Source: Bacillota bacterium | GTDB lineage: Bacteria; Bacillota; Limnochordia; Darwinibacteriales; Darwinibacteriaceae | Length of the DNA: 49,125 bases | Direction: 5' to 3' | Assembly: GCA_012840725.1 (NCBI GenBank) | Contig: DURQ01000052.1 | Coordinates: 1 to 49,125, forward strand | Shown: piece by piece, positions 14,229 through 22,656 of the stretch | Layout of the letters: each line of letters begins with the position of its first letter | Position numbering within the stretch: the stretch's first letter is position 1 | Translations under genes and position numbers: made by a program | Notes under the pieces: generated by a model | Seen by the model: only the letters and a program-made list of their open reading frames with translations | Database searches by the model: none | What the model was told of the DNA's origin: nothing

Positions 14229-15659
14229 GTGATCAAGTTCGGCACGGGCGGATGGCGTGCCATAATCGGCGATGAGTTTACGTTCAGCAACGTGCGCAGG
14301 GTGGCGCAGGCGGCTGCCCTGTATCTTAAGGAGATCAAAAAGGACCATCTGCCGGTCGTGGTTGGCCATGATCTGCGTTTTCTGTCGGGGCGCTTTTCCC
14401 GGGCCATCGCGGAGATACTGGTGCAGAACGGCATCCAGGTCTGGTTCATGGAGCAGGTGGCGCCAACACCCATGCTCATGTTTGCCGTTGAGCAGGAGCA
14501 CCTGGCCTTGGGCCTGATGGTTACCGCTTCCCACAACCCTTCCGAGTACAACGGCATCAAGGTGATCGTTGAGGGGGGCAAAGACGCCCCTGTTGAAGTC
14601 ACGAACCGCTTGGAGGAGCTCTGCAGAGACATACCGCCTCTCCAGGCGCCGCCCCTCAGCTTCTTTGATGCTCTGGAGCAGGGGAAAATCACCATCTACT
14701 GTAACAAGAACGCGTATATCGACTCCCTGCTGAGGCAGATCGATGTGCCTGCCGTTCAGCAGCGCAACCTAAATGTGCTGTTCAACCCCATGTTCGGCGT
14801 GTCTAAGGACACCATGGCCATGTGCCTCGCTTCGCTGCGCTGTTCAGTGGACCTGATCAACGCCCAGCGGGACACCATGTTCGGTCAAAAGGCTCCTTCG
14901 CCCTCACGCGATGCCCTCCAGGACATGGAGTACCTCATGAAGCAGGGCAGGTACCATATCGGAATTGCCACAGACGGCGATTCGGACCGCATCGGCCTCT
15001 ATGATGAGAAGGGCAACTACATCACGGCAAACGATATTCTCAAGCTCCTTTACTACTACCTGAAGCAGTACCGCGGCGAGAAAGGCGGGCTGGTGCGCAA
15101 CATCACCACCACCCACATCCTGGACCGCATCGCCCAGTCCTTCGGCGAACCTGCCTTTGAAGTGCCCGTGGGGTTCAAGTATATTTCCCAGAAAATGGAC
15201 GACGAAAACCTGCTCTTGGGCGGCGAAAGCAGCGGCGGGCTGAAGATCAGGGGGCATGTCAACGGGAAAGACGGGATTTTGGCCGCGCTGCTGGCCGTGG
15301 AAATGCTGGCCAAAACGAAAAAAAGCCTCAGCGCTCTTCTGGAGGAGATCAATGCCAAGTACGGCACCCTCTACTTCGGGGAGCTGAACCTCGGTTACCG
15401 GCGGGAAGACCGCACCCGCTTGGAGCAGGTTCTGCTGGCAGACCGCCACATCCCTGCGTTTCCCCGGGAGATCTTCAAAACATCGTACATCGATGGTGTC
15501 AAGTTCTACTTCGCAGACGACAACTGGTTCTCCATCCGTTTTTCCGGTACAGAGCCGGTCCTGCGCCTGAGCTGGGAAACAACCACCAAAGAGCAGGCGG
15601 AAGAGCTCCTGCGGGTTATCCGGGAGGACAGCGTTCTAAAACTTCCGCTGAAGAGCTGA
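14220..15659 (+). CDS. Phosphoglucomutase/phosphomannomutase family protein
   Basis: A 479-residue alpha-D-phosphohexomutase. All four family loops are present: phosphoserine loop VTASHNPSEYNG (Ser104), metal loop DGDSDRIGL (about 246), sugar-specificity loop GGESSGGL (about 338) and phosphate-binding loop RFSGTEPVLRL (about 440). It interconverts hexose 1- and 6-phosphates for glycogen, nucleotide-sugar or envelope synthesis; glucose or mannose preference cannot be read. The frame opens at GTG 14220; the GTG at 14229, giving the family-like opening MIKFGTGGWRA, has better spacing to AAAGG. The first glycine block is FGTGGWR where most relatives have FGTDGWR. Confidence 0.92.
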   Translation: MTFVIKFGTGGWRAIIGDEFTFSNVRRVAQAAALYLKEIKKDHLPVVVGHDLRFLSGRFSRAIAEILVQNGIQVWFMEQVAPTPMLMFAVEQEHLALGLMVTASHNPSEYNGIKVIVEGGKDAPVEVTNRLEELCRDIPPLQAPPLSFFDALEQGKITIYCNKNAYIDSLLRQIDVPAVQQRNLNVLFNPMFGVSKDTMAMCLASLRCSVDLINAQRDTMFGQKAPSPSRDALQDMEYLMKQGRYHIGIATDGDSDRIGLYDEKGNYITANDILKLLYYYLKQYRGEKGGLVRNITTTHILDRIAQSFGEPAFEVPVGFKYISQKMDDENLLLGGESSGGLKIRGHVNGKDGILAALLAVEMLAKTKKSLSALLEEINAKYGTLYFGELNLGYRREDRTRLEQVLLADRHIPAFPREIFKTSYIDGVKFYFADDNWFSIRFSGTEPVLRLSWETTTKEQAEELLRVIREDSVLKLPLKS

Positions 15660-15676
15660 CCCCGCTCCATAGACAC

Positions 15677-15703
15677 AGCCCCGCCGCATCCGGCGGGGCT
15701 TTG
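15677..15703 (+). terminator. Probable terminator after phosphohexomutase
   Basis: A ten-base-pair stem AGCCCCGCCG (15677-15686) / CGGCGGGGCT (15691-15700) with a CATC loop. Only three T residues form the tail (15700-15702), so termination may be partial. It lies between convergent genes. Confidence 0.65.
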
Positions 15704-15751
15704 GCGCCATTAAAGACAATTGGAACATATAATTATCTGGGATAGCGCCGG

Positions 15752-16249
15752 TCAGCTGTGCTGCCGCATCCTGCGCACATACTTGAACACAGCGATAATC
15801 GTCTTCGCGTCGTTGATCTCGCCCTTGTCGATCATCTCCTCCACCTCTTCCAGAGGTATCCAGCGCACCTTGATGTCTTCTTCGCCCGCTTCCAGCCGCT
15901 GTTCTCCCTTGGTCAAGCCGCTGGCGAAGAAGATGTGCAGGACCTCATTGGTGTACCCTGGCGTAGGATAGAGGTGGCCCAAGGTTTCCCAGTTGTCAGC
16001 ACTGTAGCCGGTCTCCTCCCGCAGTTCTCGGCGGGCACAATCCAAAGGGGACTCGCTGCGCTGGATGGTCCCTGCCGGGATCTCCAGCATGTTGCGGCCA
16101 GCTGCGGGCCGGTACTGTTCGACGAAGAGCACCAGGCCGTCCTTCACTACGAGGATGGCTGCCGCCCCCGGATGATCGACCATTTTGAACTGCCTCACTC
16201 TGCTGCCAACCCAAACATCCTTCGTTATGAACCTGAACACTGCTCTCAC
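15752..16249 (-). CDS. Nudix hydrolase, ADP-ribose pyrophosphatase-like
   Basis: A 165-residue Nudix protein. The box G-x5-E-x7-REUxEExGU is complete: G60, E66, R74-E75-L-R-E78-E79-T-G81. It is preceded by LFVEQYRPAAGRNMLEIPAG, of which EQYRPAAG and EIPAG typify ADP-ribose pyrophosphatases (NudF type), and the loop after the box (LYPTPGYTNEVLHIFFA) also fits that subfamily. The enzyme cleaves ADP-ribose or similar sugar nucleotides to AMP and sugar phosphate in the cytoplasm. It stands alone, convergent with the phosphohexomutase gene and divergent from the small membrane protein gene. Confidence 0.92.
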   Translation of the reverse strand: MRAVFRFITKDVWVGSRVRQFKMVDHPGAAAILVVKDGLVLFVEQYRPAAGRNMLEIPAGTIQRSESPLDCARRELREETGYSADNWETLGHLYPTPGYTNEVLHIFFASGLTKGEQRLEAGEEDIKVRWIPLEEVEEMIDKGEINDAKTIIAVFKYVRRMRQHS

Positions 16250-16389
16250 CTCATGTTTCTAATTCTGGTAAAAGGCGCGGACTCCTTTTGCCCGCCGCCC
16301 GCAGGACAGCTTTCTATTGTGCCCGTGGGTAATACGCGGGACTGGGTGGTTATACTATTCCAGAACACTCTTGGGAAGGAATGGTGCCG

Positions 16390-16854
16390 ATGGCCGCCCA
16401 GCTGCTGGTCTACCCAGTCTTGGTCGTGGTTTTGGGCGTACTTGTTCTGCTGACGGTCCCGAAAAGCAGACTGGACGCTCTCCTGCCCTTCGGTGTGGTT
16501 CTGGGCGGGCTGCTTGATTACCTGTACAGCGAGTTCATGGGACCCCTGCTGGGGATCACCGCCTTCAAGAACTTGGGATTTCTGCAGGCGAGCGGCCATC
16601 CCCTCCTGGGACACATTGCCTGGGTGTTCATCGTGGTCCTGTTCCTCCACTTCTGGCCGGAGGACAACAGATACCTGGGCAGCCTGTACGGCCTAGCCTG
16701 GGCCCTGCTGGCCACGGGGTTCAGCCAGGTGGTCCGCAACCTCGGTGTTTTTGAGTACGCTCCCTGGTTTTACCCAATCCCCATGCTCCTGCTCTTCATC
16801 GCCCGCTTCGCCATCACGGTCTGGGCAGCGAAGCGCCTGCAGCTTCTCCGCTAA
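16390..16854 (+). CDS. Small polytopic membrane protein, unknown function
   Basis: A protein of 154 residues with about five hydrophobic helices (roughly residues 3-20, 29-46, 66-85, 95-115 and 125-145). I do not recognise a characterised family; similar short membrane proteins with an HFWPEDNRYLG-like loop occur in Bacillota. The start at 16390 is preferred over ATG 16381 because AAGGA lies nine bases before it but directly abuts the earlier ATG. Conserved-looking polar spots are DYLYSEF, GHIAWVF and SQVVRNLGVFEYAPW. It is transcribed alone between the Nudix gene and the beta-lactamase-fold gene. Function unknown. Confidence 0.75.
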   Translation: MAAQLLVYPVLVVVLGVLVLLTVPKSRLDALLPFGVVLGGLLDYLYSEFMGPLLGITAFKNLGFLQASGHPLLGHIAWVFIVVLFLHFWPEDNRYLGSLYGLAWALLATGFSQVVRNLGVFEYAPWFYPIPMLLLFIARFAITVWAAKRLQLLR

Positions 16855-16892
16855 CCTCCTGCTCTTCTTACAAATTCTTCACAAGGGGAAGG

Positions 16893-16953
16893 AACCCACC
16901 CTGAGTTAGGAGAAGTGTGTAGGCAAAGCAGTTATTACCTGATGGGGTGGGTT
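16893..16953 (+). promoter_or_regulatory. Inverted repeat covering the SD of the beta-lactamase-fold gene
   Basis: AACCCACCC (16893-16901) is a perfect complement of GGGTGGGTT (16945-16953), 43 bases later. The 3' arm is the only plausible Shine-Dalgarno region before the ATG at 16956, so the leader could fold to hide it. Whether this is functional is not shown. Confidence 0.35.
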
Positions 16954-16955
16954 AG

Positions 16956-18851
16956 ATGAAACGGATCTGCGTATCTGCGGTGCTTATCGCCCTCTTACTG
17001 ATCGTCTCTGCGGCTTCGGCTCAAGTGAACAGTGTGCTTGACCCAGCTGCCTTGGAGGCGTTTTTTGACGGAGTGTTCTCTGTTCAGCTGGCCCAGAACA
17101 AGGTTCCCGGCGCTGAAGTCTTGGTCGTGGCTGACGGTGAGATCGTCTTTTCCAAAGGCTACGGCTTTTCCAACCTTGAGGAAAAGACCCCCATGGTTCC
17201 CGGGGTCACCCTGCACCGTCCCGGTTCTGTATCCAAGATCCTCACGTGGCTGGCTGTGATGCAGCTCGTAGAGCAGGGCAAGCTGGATCTCTATACTGAC
17301 GTGAACAATTACCTGGACTTCAGCATCCCCGCGCGCACCGCAGACAACCGTGACGTTCCCCCGATCACCCTCCACCACATCCTGACCCATACGGCCGGCT
17401 TTGAAGAGGAAGCCTCTGGAGTCATCGTCTCCAGCCCGGATCTCGTCAAACCGCTGGACCAGTACGTTAAAGAACACGTGCCCGCCCGCGTTTTCACGCC
17501 CGGTTCGGTCCTGGCTTACTCAAATTACGGGACCTGTTTGGCCGCTTACATTGTGGAGCGGGTAAGCGGCATGCCCTTCACCGCCTACGTTCAGGAAAAC
17601 ATCCTCACTCCCTTGGGGATGGACTCCACAACCTTTGAACAGCCGCTCCCCAGTGAGCTGGCACCCCGCTTGAGCAGGGGTTACCGCTACTCTCAGGGGC
17701 GCTACATAGCCGGCGAGTTCGAGTACGTTCAGGGCTACCCCGCGGGAGGCTTGACCACCAGCTCCCATGACCAAGCACGCCTGATGCTCGCCCTGATGAA
17801 CCTGGGGGTTCTGCCATCGGATGAGGAAGAGCCGGTGCGCCTTTTGGAGGAAAGCACTGCCCAGACCATGGAGAGACAGCAATTTGCCGCGCATCCCGAG
17901 CTGCCGGGCATGACCTATGGGCTGCTGGAATGGAGACTCAACGGCCGGAGGATCATCGGCCACTTAGGCGACACATACCTCTTCAGCACCGGTTTGTACT
18001 TCCTGCCAGACGAGAACGTCGGCATATATGTTGTGTACAACACAACGGCCGGAAGCCAGCTGCGCGGCATGCTCATCCAAGCGTTCATGGACCGCTACTT
18101 CCCGAGTGAACAGGTGCAGCCGACTCCTCGTCCGCTCACGCCCGGCACTGAGGCTAACTACAGAGGCGTCTACCACAGCTCCCGTTCCAACTTCACAGGC
18201 GTGGAATCGGTACTGCGGCTGGTTCAGTCTCTGACCGTCGATGTCGATTCCGAGGGCTACCTGGTCCTCAAGACGGGGGGAGGGGCTATGCGTTTTGGGG
18301 AAATCGCTCCGGGCCTCTTCCAGGAGCTCTATGGGAACACCCGCATCGCCTTCGCCTTCCAGGACGGCAGAGCCGTGCGCATGATGTTCCCGGGTCCTGC
18401 GGCCTATCTGCGTACAGCCTGGTACCAGACTCCCCGGTTTGTCATCGGGGTGGTGGCAGGCACCGCACTGCTCATGCTGGTGACGTTGATTGGCTGGATA
18501 AAGGCCCTGTTCAAGACGAGGTCGAGGCAGCGGCTTCCCCTTGTTGCCAAAGCACTGGCGGTGGCCTTCATGCTCCTCTTCTTCACCGCGCTTGTTCTGG
18601 GCGGAGAAGTTCTCACGACGGTGGATCCCGCCTATAACGTGCCGGTAGCCGCTTTGGAACCCTCGGCTACCCTTAGTGTTCTGCTCGTTCTTACGAAGAT
18701 TCTTATGGGGCTGGGAACAGCGATGCTGGTTACCGCCATCTACCTGCTGGCTGCCCGCAAGGGGAGCCTGTGGCAGCGTCTCCACTATGTTCTGCTCACC
18801 CTGAGCGTGCTCGGTGCCAACTTCGTGTTGTGGCAGCTTAACCTCTGGTAG
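16956..18851 (+). CDS. Exported beta-lactamase-fold serine hydrolase with C-terminal membrane domain
   Basis: A 631-residue protein. Signal peptide MKRICVSAVLIALLLIVSAASAQ; then a class C beta-lactamase/penicillin-binding-like domain (residues about 35-380) with all three catalytic motifs: S91-V-S-K94 in RPGSVSK, Y188-S-N190 in LAYSNYG and H336-L-G338. A linker domain of about 100 residues follows, and four predicted transmembrane helices (about 480-630) anchor it. Relatives include D-aminopeptidases, esterases and PBP4-like peptidases; substrate unknown, acting outside the membrane. The gene ends 32 bases before a RelA/SpoT-type gene on the same strand, so the two may be cotranscribed. The leader carries an inverted repeat overlapping the SD. 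Confidence 0.92.
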   Translation: MKRICVSAVLIALLLIVSAASAQVNSVLDPAALEAFFDGVFSVQLAQNKVPGAEVLVVADGEIVFSKGYGFSNLEEKTPMVPGVTLHRPGSVSKILTWLAVMQLVEQGKLDLYTDVNNYLDFSIPARTADNRDVPPITLHHILTHTAGFEEEASGVIVSSPDLVKPLDQYVKEHVPARVFTPGSVLAYSNYGTCLAAYIVERVSGMPFTAYVQENILTPLGMDSTTFEQPLPSELAPRLSRGYRYSQGRYIAGEFEYVQGYPAGGLTTSSHDQARLMLALMNLGVLPSDEEEPVRLLEESTAQTMERQQFAAHPELPGMTYGLLEWRLNGRRIIGHLGDTYLFSTGLYFLPDENVGIYVVYNTTAGSQLRGMLIQAFMDRYFPSEQVQPTPRPLTPGTEANYRGVYHSSRSNFTGVESVLRLVQSLTVDVDSEGYLVLKTGGGAMRFGEIAPGLFQELYGNTRIAFAFQDGRAVRMMFPGPAAYLRTAWYQTPRFVIGVVAGTALLMLVTLIGWIKALFKTRSRQRLPLVAKALAVAFMLLFFTALVLGGEVLTTVDPAYNVPVAALEPSATLSVLLVLTKILMGLGTAMLVTAIYLLAARKGSLWQRLHYVLLTLSVLGANFVLWQLNLW

Positions 18852-18866
18852 GAGGTTTAATACGGT

Positions 18867-18893
18867 ATGGATAGGAGAGCGCCATGGCTTTAG
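18867..18893 (+). other. Possible eight-codon leader ORF overlapping the alarmone synthetase start
   Basis: A perfect AGGAGG (18849-18854) lies 12 bases before ATG 18867, which opens MDRRAPWL and stops at TAG 18891-18893, seven bases inside the RelA/SpoT-type gene (ATG 18884, another frame). Such an overlap could couple translation, but it may be chance. Confidence 0.2.
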
Positions 18894-20149
18894 TCAGAGA
18901 GTTTATCGAAGACTACCGGGGTAAGATCAGTCACTTTCAGCATCTGGCTGAGGTATGCGCCTACCAATGCGAAAGTACTCTGAAAAGGCAGGGCCTGCGG
19001 GTCCTGGTTACCTCAAGAGCCAAAAGGCTGGATAGCCTTGCCTCGAAAGTTGAGGACAGGGCGCAGGAGAAGAATTACCAAAGTATTGAAGAGATCTACC
19101 AGGATATCGTTGACTTAGCGGGCGTGCGTATCGCCCTCTTTTTCCCCCAGGACGGAAGAGAAGTTGATCAGTTCATCCGCTCCACCTTCCACGTGGAAAG
19201 CATTAAGGACTTCCCGGAGGCCCTCGGCGATCCGCTGGGCTATCCCAAGCATTTCCTGGGCTATGTGGGCCGCCACTACCGCATCTACATGAAACCCGAA
19301 TCCCTTCCCCCTGAGGAAAGGCACCTGGCCAACCACGTCATCGAGGTACAGGTGGGCACTGTCTTGATGCATGCCTGGGCCGAAGTGGAACATGACCTGG
19401 TCTACAAGTCCACCGGGGGGTTTCTCTCCCAGGATGAGTATGCCATCTTAGATGAACTGAACGCCTTGATGTACGAGGGTGAAATGGCCCTGGAACGGCT
19501 GCAGACAGCTGTGAAGAGCAGGATCAACGCGGAGCAGCATCCCTTTTCCAATCACTACGAGCTCTCTTCCTACCTCCACGATCAGAAACGCAGAGTCCTG
19601 CCGGGCCCAGGCTGCCGCTTTTCCATCGGGCGTACCGATGTGCTCTTCCAGTTCCTGAGGCGCATCGGCCTCAACTCTGTGCCGGGCCTGCGCCCCGTTC
19701 TCCAGCACTGCCGGTTTGAGGCGCATGCCGCGCCTTTGTCTCAGCAGATCGTGGATCGGCTGCTCCTTGATGACCCCAACTTGTACACGGAGTACGATCA
19801 AGCCCGGATGGCGGTTGGCGCCTTTGACCCCTTCGGCACCCCCTTTGAAGCACAGTCGGTCTTCTCTGAGGAAGGCGGGCTCGGTCCCTTTATGCGTTCC
19901 TGGATCAACCTGGAGGAATCCATGGGAGAAGAGCTCTACCGCATCCTGAGAGGCGAGTCCGCAAGCTTTGTGGCCGATCCCCATGCAGCCGAGCAGCTGA
20001 GGTCCGCCAAACGGCTGCGGGACCAAATCCTCTTCGGCTGCCAGCCGCCAGACCCAGAAGAGCTGGAGCAGGCGGAGCAGTCTCTCTCAGCCATGATGGA
20101 CTTCCTTAAGGAGCAGGAAGCTGAACACAGCCTGAGGCAGCAAGCCTGA
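18884..20149 (+). CDS. RelA/SpoT-type (p)ppGpp synthetase-domain protein
   Basis: A 421-residue cytoplasmic protein. Residues about 30-180 form the RelA/SpoT synthetase domain: SRAKRLDSLASKV (substrate-binding Arg/Lys strand), DIVDLAGVRIALFF with the metal Asp77, FLGYVGRHYRIY (the GY...H segment) and EVQVGTVLMHAWAEVEHDLVYK with the catalytic Glu154. Gly158 stands where RelQ-type synthetases have Arg (EIQIRT). There is no HD hydrolase domain, so it resembles a small alarmone synthetase with an added C-terminal half (residues 215-421) of mixed helices that I cannot assign. It may make (p)ppGpp or transfer pyrophosphate to another target. It lies 32 bases after the beta-lactamase-fold gene; ATG follows GGAGAGCGCC. 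Confidence 0.88.
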   Translation: MALVREFIEDYRGKISHFQHLAEVCAYQCESTLKRQGLRVLVTSRAKRLDSLASKVEDRAQEKNYQSIEEIYQDIVDLAGVRIALFFPQDGREVDQFIRSTFHVESIKDFPEALGDPLGYPKHFLGYVGRHYRIYMKPESLPPEERHLANHVIEVQVGTVLMHAWAEVEHDLVYKSTGGFLSQDEYAILDELNALMYEGEMALERLQTAVKSRINAEQHPFSNHYELSSYLHDQKRRVLPGPGCRFSIGRTDVLFQFLRRIGLNSVPGLRPVLQHCRFEAHAAPLSQQIVDRLLLDDPNLYTEYDQARMAVGAFDPFGTPFEAQSVFSEEGGLGPFMRSWINLEESMGEELYRILRGESASFVADPHAAEQLRSAKRLRDQILFGCQPPDPEELEQAEQSLSAMMDFLKEQEAEHSLRQQA

Positions 20150-20243
20150 AACACATGTTTTTGCACCCATAGGTAGGAACCCCGCACTCATTGTGGAATG
20201 AACTCCCTATGCCCTGCAGTATTAGATCGAAGGAGGAAACTCG

Positions 20244-21410
20244 ATGAACGTCTATGAAAAAGCTCTGGAAGCACACAAGCAGTGGCGCGGCAAGGTTGAG
20301 GTTGTCAGCCGGGCAGCGGTGACCAACGCTGCTGAGCTCAGCTTGGCCTACTCCCCAGGCGTGGCTGAACCGTGCCGGCAGATCGCTGCCAATCCGGATG
20401 CTATCTGGGATTATACCTGGAAAGGCAACACCATTGCCGTCGTTTCCGACGGTTCTGCGGTCTTGGGACTGGGCAACATCGGGCCCGCAGCAGGCCTGCC
20501 AGTCATGGAAGGCAAGGCAGTCCTGTTTAAAGAGTTTGCCAACGTCAACGCCATCCCCCTCTGCTTGAACACCCAGGATGTTGATGAAATTGTGCGCATC
20601 GTAAAGTCGCTCGAACCCACATTCGCCGGTGTGAACCTGGAAGATATTGCAGCCCCTCGCTGTTTTGAGATTGAGGAGAGGCTGAAGAAAGAAACCAGCA
20701 TGTTCATCTTCCACGATGACCAGCACGGCACGGCCGTTGTTGTGATGGCTGGTCTGATCAACGCCCTGAAGGTAGTGGGCAAGGGTAAAGATGCGGTCAT
20801 CGTGGTCAACGGTATCGGAGCCGCCGGCGGCGCCATCGTCCGTACTCTTCTGGAGGACGGCTACACCAACATCATCCCCTGCGGCCGCCACGGCAGGCTT
20901 GTTCCGGGCGATCCGGCCAACAACCCCGTCCATGAAGAGATCGCGCAGGCGACAAATCCGGGCGGCATCAAGCAGAACCTGGCCGAAGCGCTCAAGGGAG
21001 CCGATGTCTTCATCGGTTGTTCCGTAGCCAACGTGGTCACTCAAGACATGGTCAGGAGCATGAACAGTAAGCCCATCATCATGGCTCTGGCCAACCCTGA
21101 ACCCGAGATCAAGCCTGAGCTGGCCTTGGAAGCGGGAGCAGCCGTTGTGGCCACGGGGCGTTCGGATTACCCCAACCAGATCAACAACGTGCTCGGTTTC
21201 CCCGGCATCTTCCGCGGCGCCCTCGATGTGCGGGCTTCCGACATTAACTTCGCCATGAAGATCGCCGCAGCCAAGGCCATTGCCAGCCTCGTTGAGGAGC
21301 CTACACCGGAGTGCATCATCCCTTCGCCATTTGACCGCAGGGTTGTCCCGGCGGTGGCTGCAGCAGTTGCCGAAACCGCAAAGCAGACGGGTGTAGCGCG
21401 GGAGGTGTAA
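20244..21410 (+). CDS. NAD(P)-dependent malic enzyme
   Basis: A 388-residue enzyme of the short bacterial malic enzyme class. It oxidatively decarboxylates malate to pyruvate and CO2. Active-site Tyr36 lies in SLAYSPGVAEPC and the general base Lys91 in MEGKAVLFKEF. The metal ligands are E133-D134 (NLEDIAAPRCFEIE) and D159 (FHDDQHGTA). A Rossmann motif GIGAAGGAIVRTLL is present at about residue 192. The preference for NAD or NADP cannot be read safely. The ATG follows AAGGAGGAAACTCG, a strong site. The next gene, a MalY/PatB-type lyase that also yields pyruvate, starts five bases after its stop, so the two form an operon. Confidence 0.96.
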   Translation: MNVYEKALEAHKQWRGKVEVVSRAAVTNAAELSLAYSPGVAEPCRQIAANPDAIWDYTWKGNTIAVVSDGSAVLGLGNIGPAAGLPVMEGKAVLFKEFANVNAIPLCLNTQDVDEIVRIVKSLEPTFAGVNLEDIAAPRCFEIEERLKKETSMFIFHDDQHGTAVVVMAGLINALKVVGKGKDAVIVVNGIGAAGGAIVRTLLEDGYTNIIPCGRHGRLVPGDPANNPVHEEIAQATNPGGIKQNLAEALKGADVFIGCSVANVVTQDMVRSMNSKPIIMALANPEPEIKPELALEAGAAVVATGRSDYPNQINNVLGFPGIFRGALDVRASDINFAMKIAAAKAIASLVEEPTPECIIPSPFDRRVVPAVAAAVAETAKQTGVAREV

Positions 21411-21415
21411 GCAGG

Positions 21416-22591
21416 ATGGGCTGTTGTCCCTTTGACCAGGTGGTGAATCGCCGGAACACCGACTGCACCAAGTGGGACGGTGTCCTTGAGGTCTTCGGCT
21501 GCGATGAAGTGCTCCCCATGTGGGTGGCAGATATGGACTTCCGCTGCCCGGAAGTTGTGGTCAAGGCAGTAACCGAACGAGCCCAGCACGGTGTATTCGG
21601 CTACGAGTACTGCCCCGCCCGGTTCAACGAGGCAGTTGTCAACTGGTACCGGGCCCGCCAGGGCTGGGAGATCGATCCGGCTTGGCTGATCCACACTCCC
21701 GGAGTGGTGCCTGGTTTGACCTACGCGGTGCTGGCCCTCACTGAACCAGAAGAGAGAGTGGTTATCCAGCCCCCTGTCTATCCCCCGTTCTTCCGGGTTC
21801 TCCAGTGCAACGGCCGGACGGTGGTCGAAAACCCCCTGGTTGAGGTGGACGGCAGGTATACCATGAACTTCGCCGAGCTGGAGGAGATCTTCCGCTCTGG
21901 CGTACGGGCGATGCTCTTCTGCAGCCCCCACAATCCTGTGGGGAGGGTTTGGACCCGCGCTGAGCTGGACAAGCTTGCCGCACTGGTCCTGAAGTATGGG
22001 GTAACTGTGATCGCGGATGAGATCTGGTCCGATCTGGTCTTTCCGGGGGCGCGGCACATTCCTTTCGCCAGCCTATCACCGGAGATCGCCCAGCACACCG
22101 TGACCTTCAATGCTCCGAGCAAGACCTTCAACATCGCCGGGCTCTATGTCTCCAACGGGATCATCCCAAATGGGGAGCACCGCGAGCGGATCTGCGCCCT
22201 CCTGGAACGCCTGTCCATTGGCGGAGTGGGCATTTTCGGGGTGGCCGCCGGCGAAGCGGCCTACCGCGAGGGGGCTGAGTGGCTCGACTCGCTCCTGGTC
22301 TACCTCCAGGAAAACGCCCGTTTTGTAGTTCAAGAACTGGGCCGCATCGCTCCCCAGATCAAGATCGCTCAGCCGGAAGGCACCTTTGTCCTCTGGCTGG
22401 ACTGCCGTGAGCTGGGGATCCCCTTTGAGGAGCTGAACCGGTTTTTTGTGGCTAAGGCCGGCATCGCTTTCAGCGAGGGTTCCAGCTTCGGGGCTGCGGG
22501 CCGCGGTTTTCAGCGGATGAACATCGGCTGCCCCCGCAGCCTGATCAGTGAAGCCCTGAGCAGATTGGAGCAAGCCCTGTCAGCTCTCTAA
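21416..22591 (+). CDS. PLP-dependent C-S lyase, MalY/PatB family
   Basis: A 391-residue fold-type I PLP enzyme. The PLP lysine is K236 in NAPSKTFNIAGL; D201 in IADEIWSDL contacts the pyridine nitrogen and N173 lies in SPHNPVGR. The opening FDQVVNRRNTDCTKWD and LPMWVADMDF is the hallmark of the MalY/PatB subfamily, which cleaves cystathionine or cysteine conjugates to a thiol, ammonia and pyruvate. It is translated from ATG after GGGAGG, directly behind the malic enzyme gene. A role in methionine biosynthesis or sulfur recycling is likely; general aminotransferase activity is an alternative. Confidence 0.93.
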   Translation: MGCCPFDQVVNRRNTDCTKWDGVLEVFGCDEVLPMWVADMDFRCPEVVVKAVTERAQHGVFGYEYCPARFNEAVVNWYRARQGWEIDPAWLIHTPGVVPGLTYAVLALTEPEERVVIQPPVYPPFFRVLQCNGRTVVENPLVEVDGRYTMNFAELEEIFRSGVRAMLFCSPHNPVGRVWTRAELDKLAALVLKYGVTVIADEIWSDLVFPGARHIPFASLSPEIAQHTVTFNAPSKTFNIAGLYVSNGIIPNGEHRERICALLERLSIGGVGIFGVAAGEAAYREGAEWLDSLLVYLQENARFVVQELGRIAPQIKIAQPEGTFVLWLDCRELGIPFEELNRFFVAKAGIAFSEGSSFGAAGRGFQRMNIGCPRSLISEALSRLEQALSAL

Positions 22592-22612
22592 GCCTTTTCC
22601 CAAGATCACCTT

Positions 22613-22640
22613 AAAGCGCCTGGCATCACCAGGCGCTTTT
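22613..22640. terminator. Terminator between the C-S lyase and alpha-glucuronidase genes
   Basis: An 11-base-pair perfect stem AAAGCGCCTGG (22613-22623) / CCAGGCGCTTT (22629-22639) with a CATCA loop, followed by TTTT on the plus strand. It lies between convergent genes and, with TTTAAGG on the other side, may act in both directions. Confidence 0.85.
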
Positions 22641-22656
22641 CTGCACTCTATGGGCT

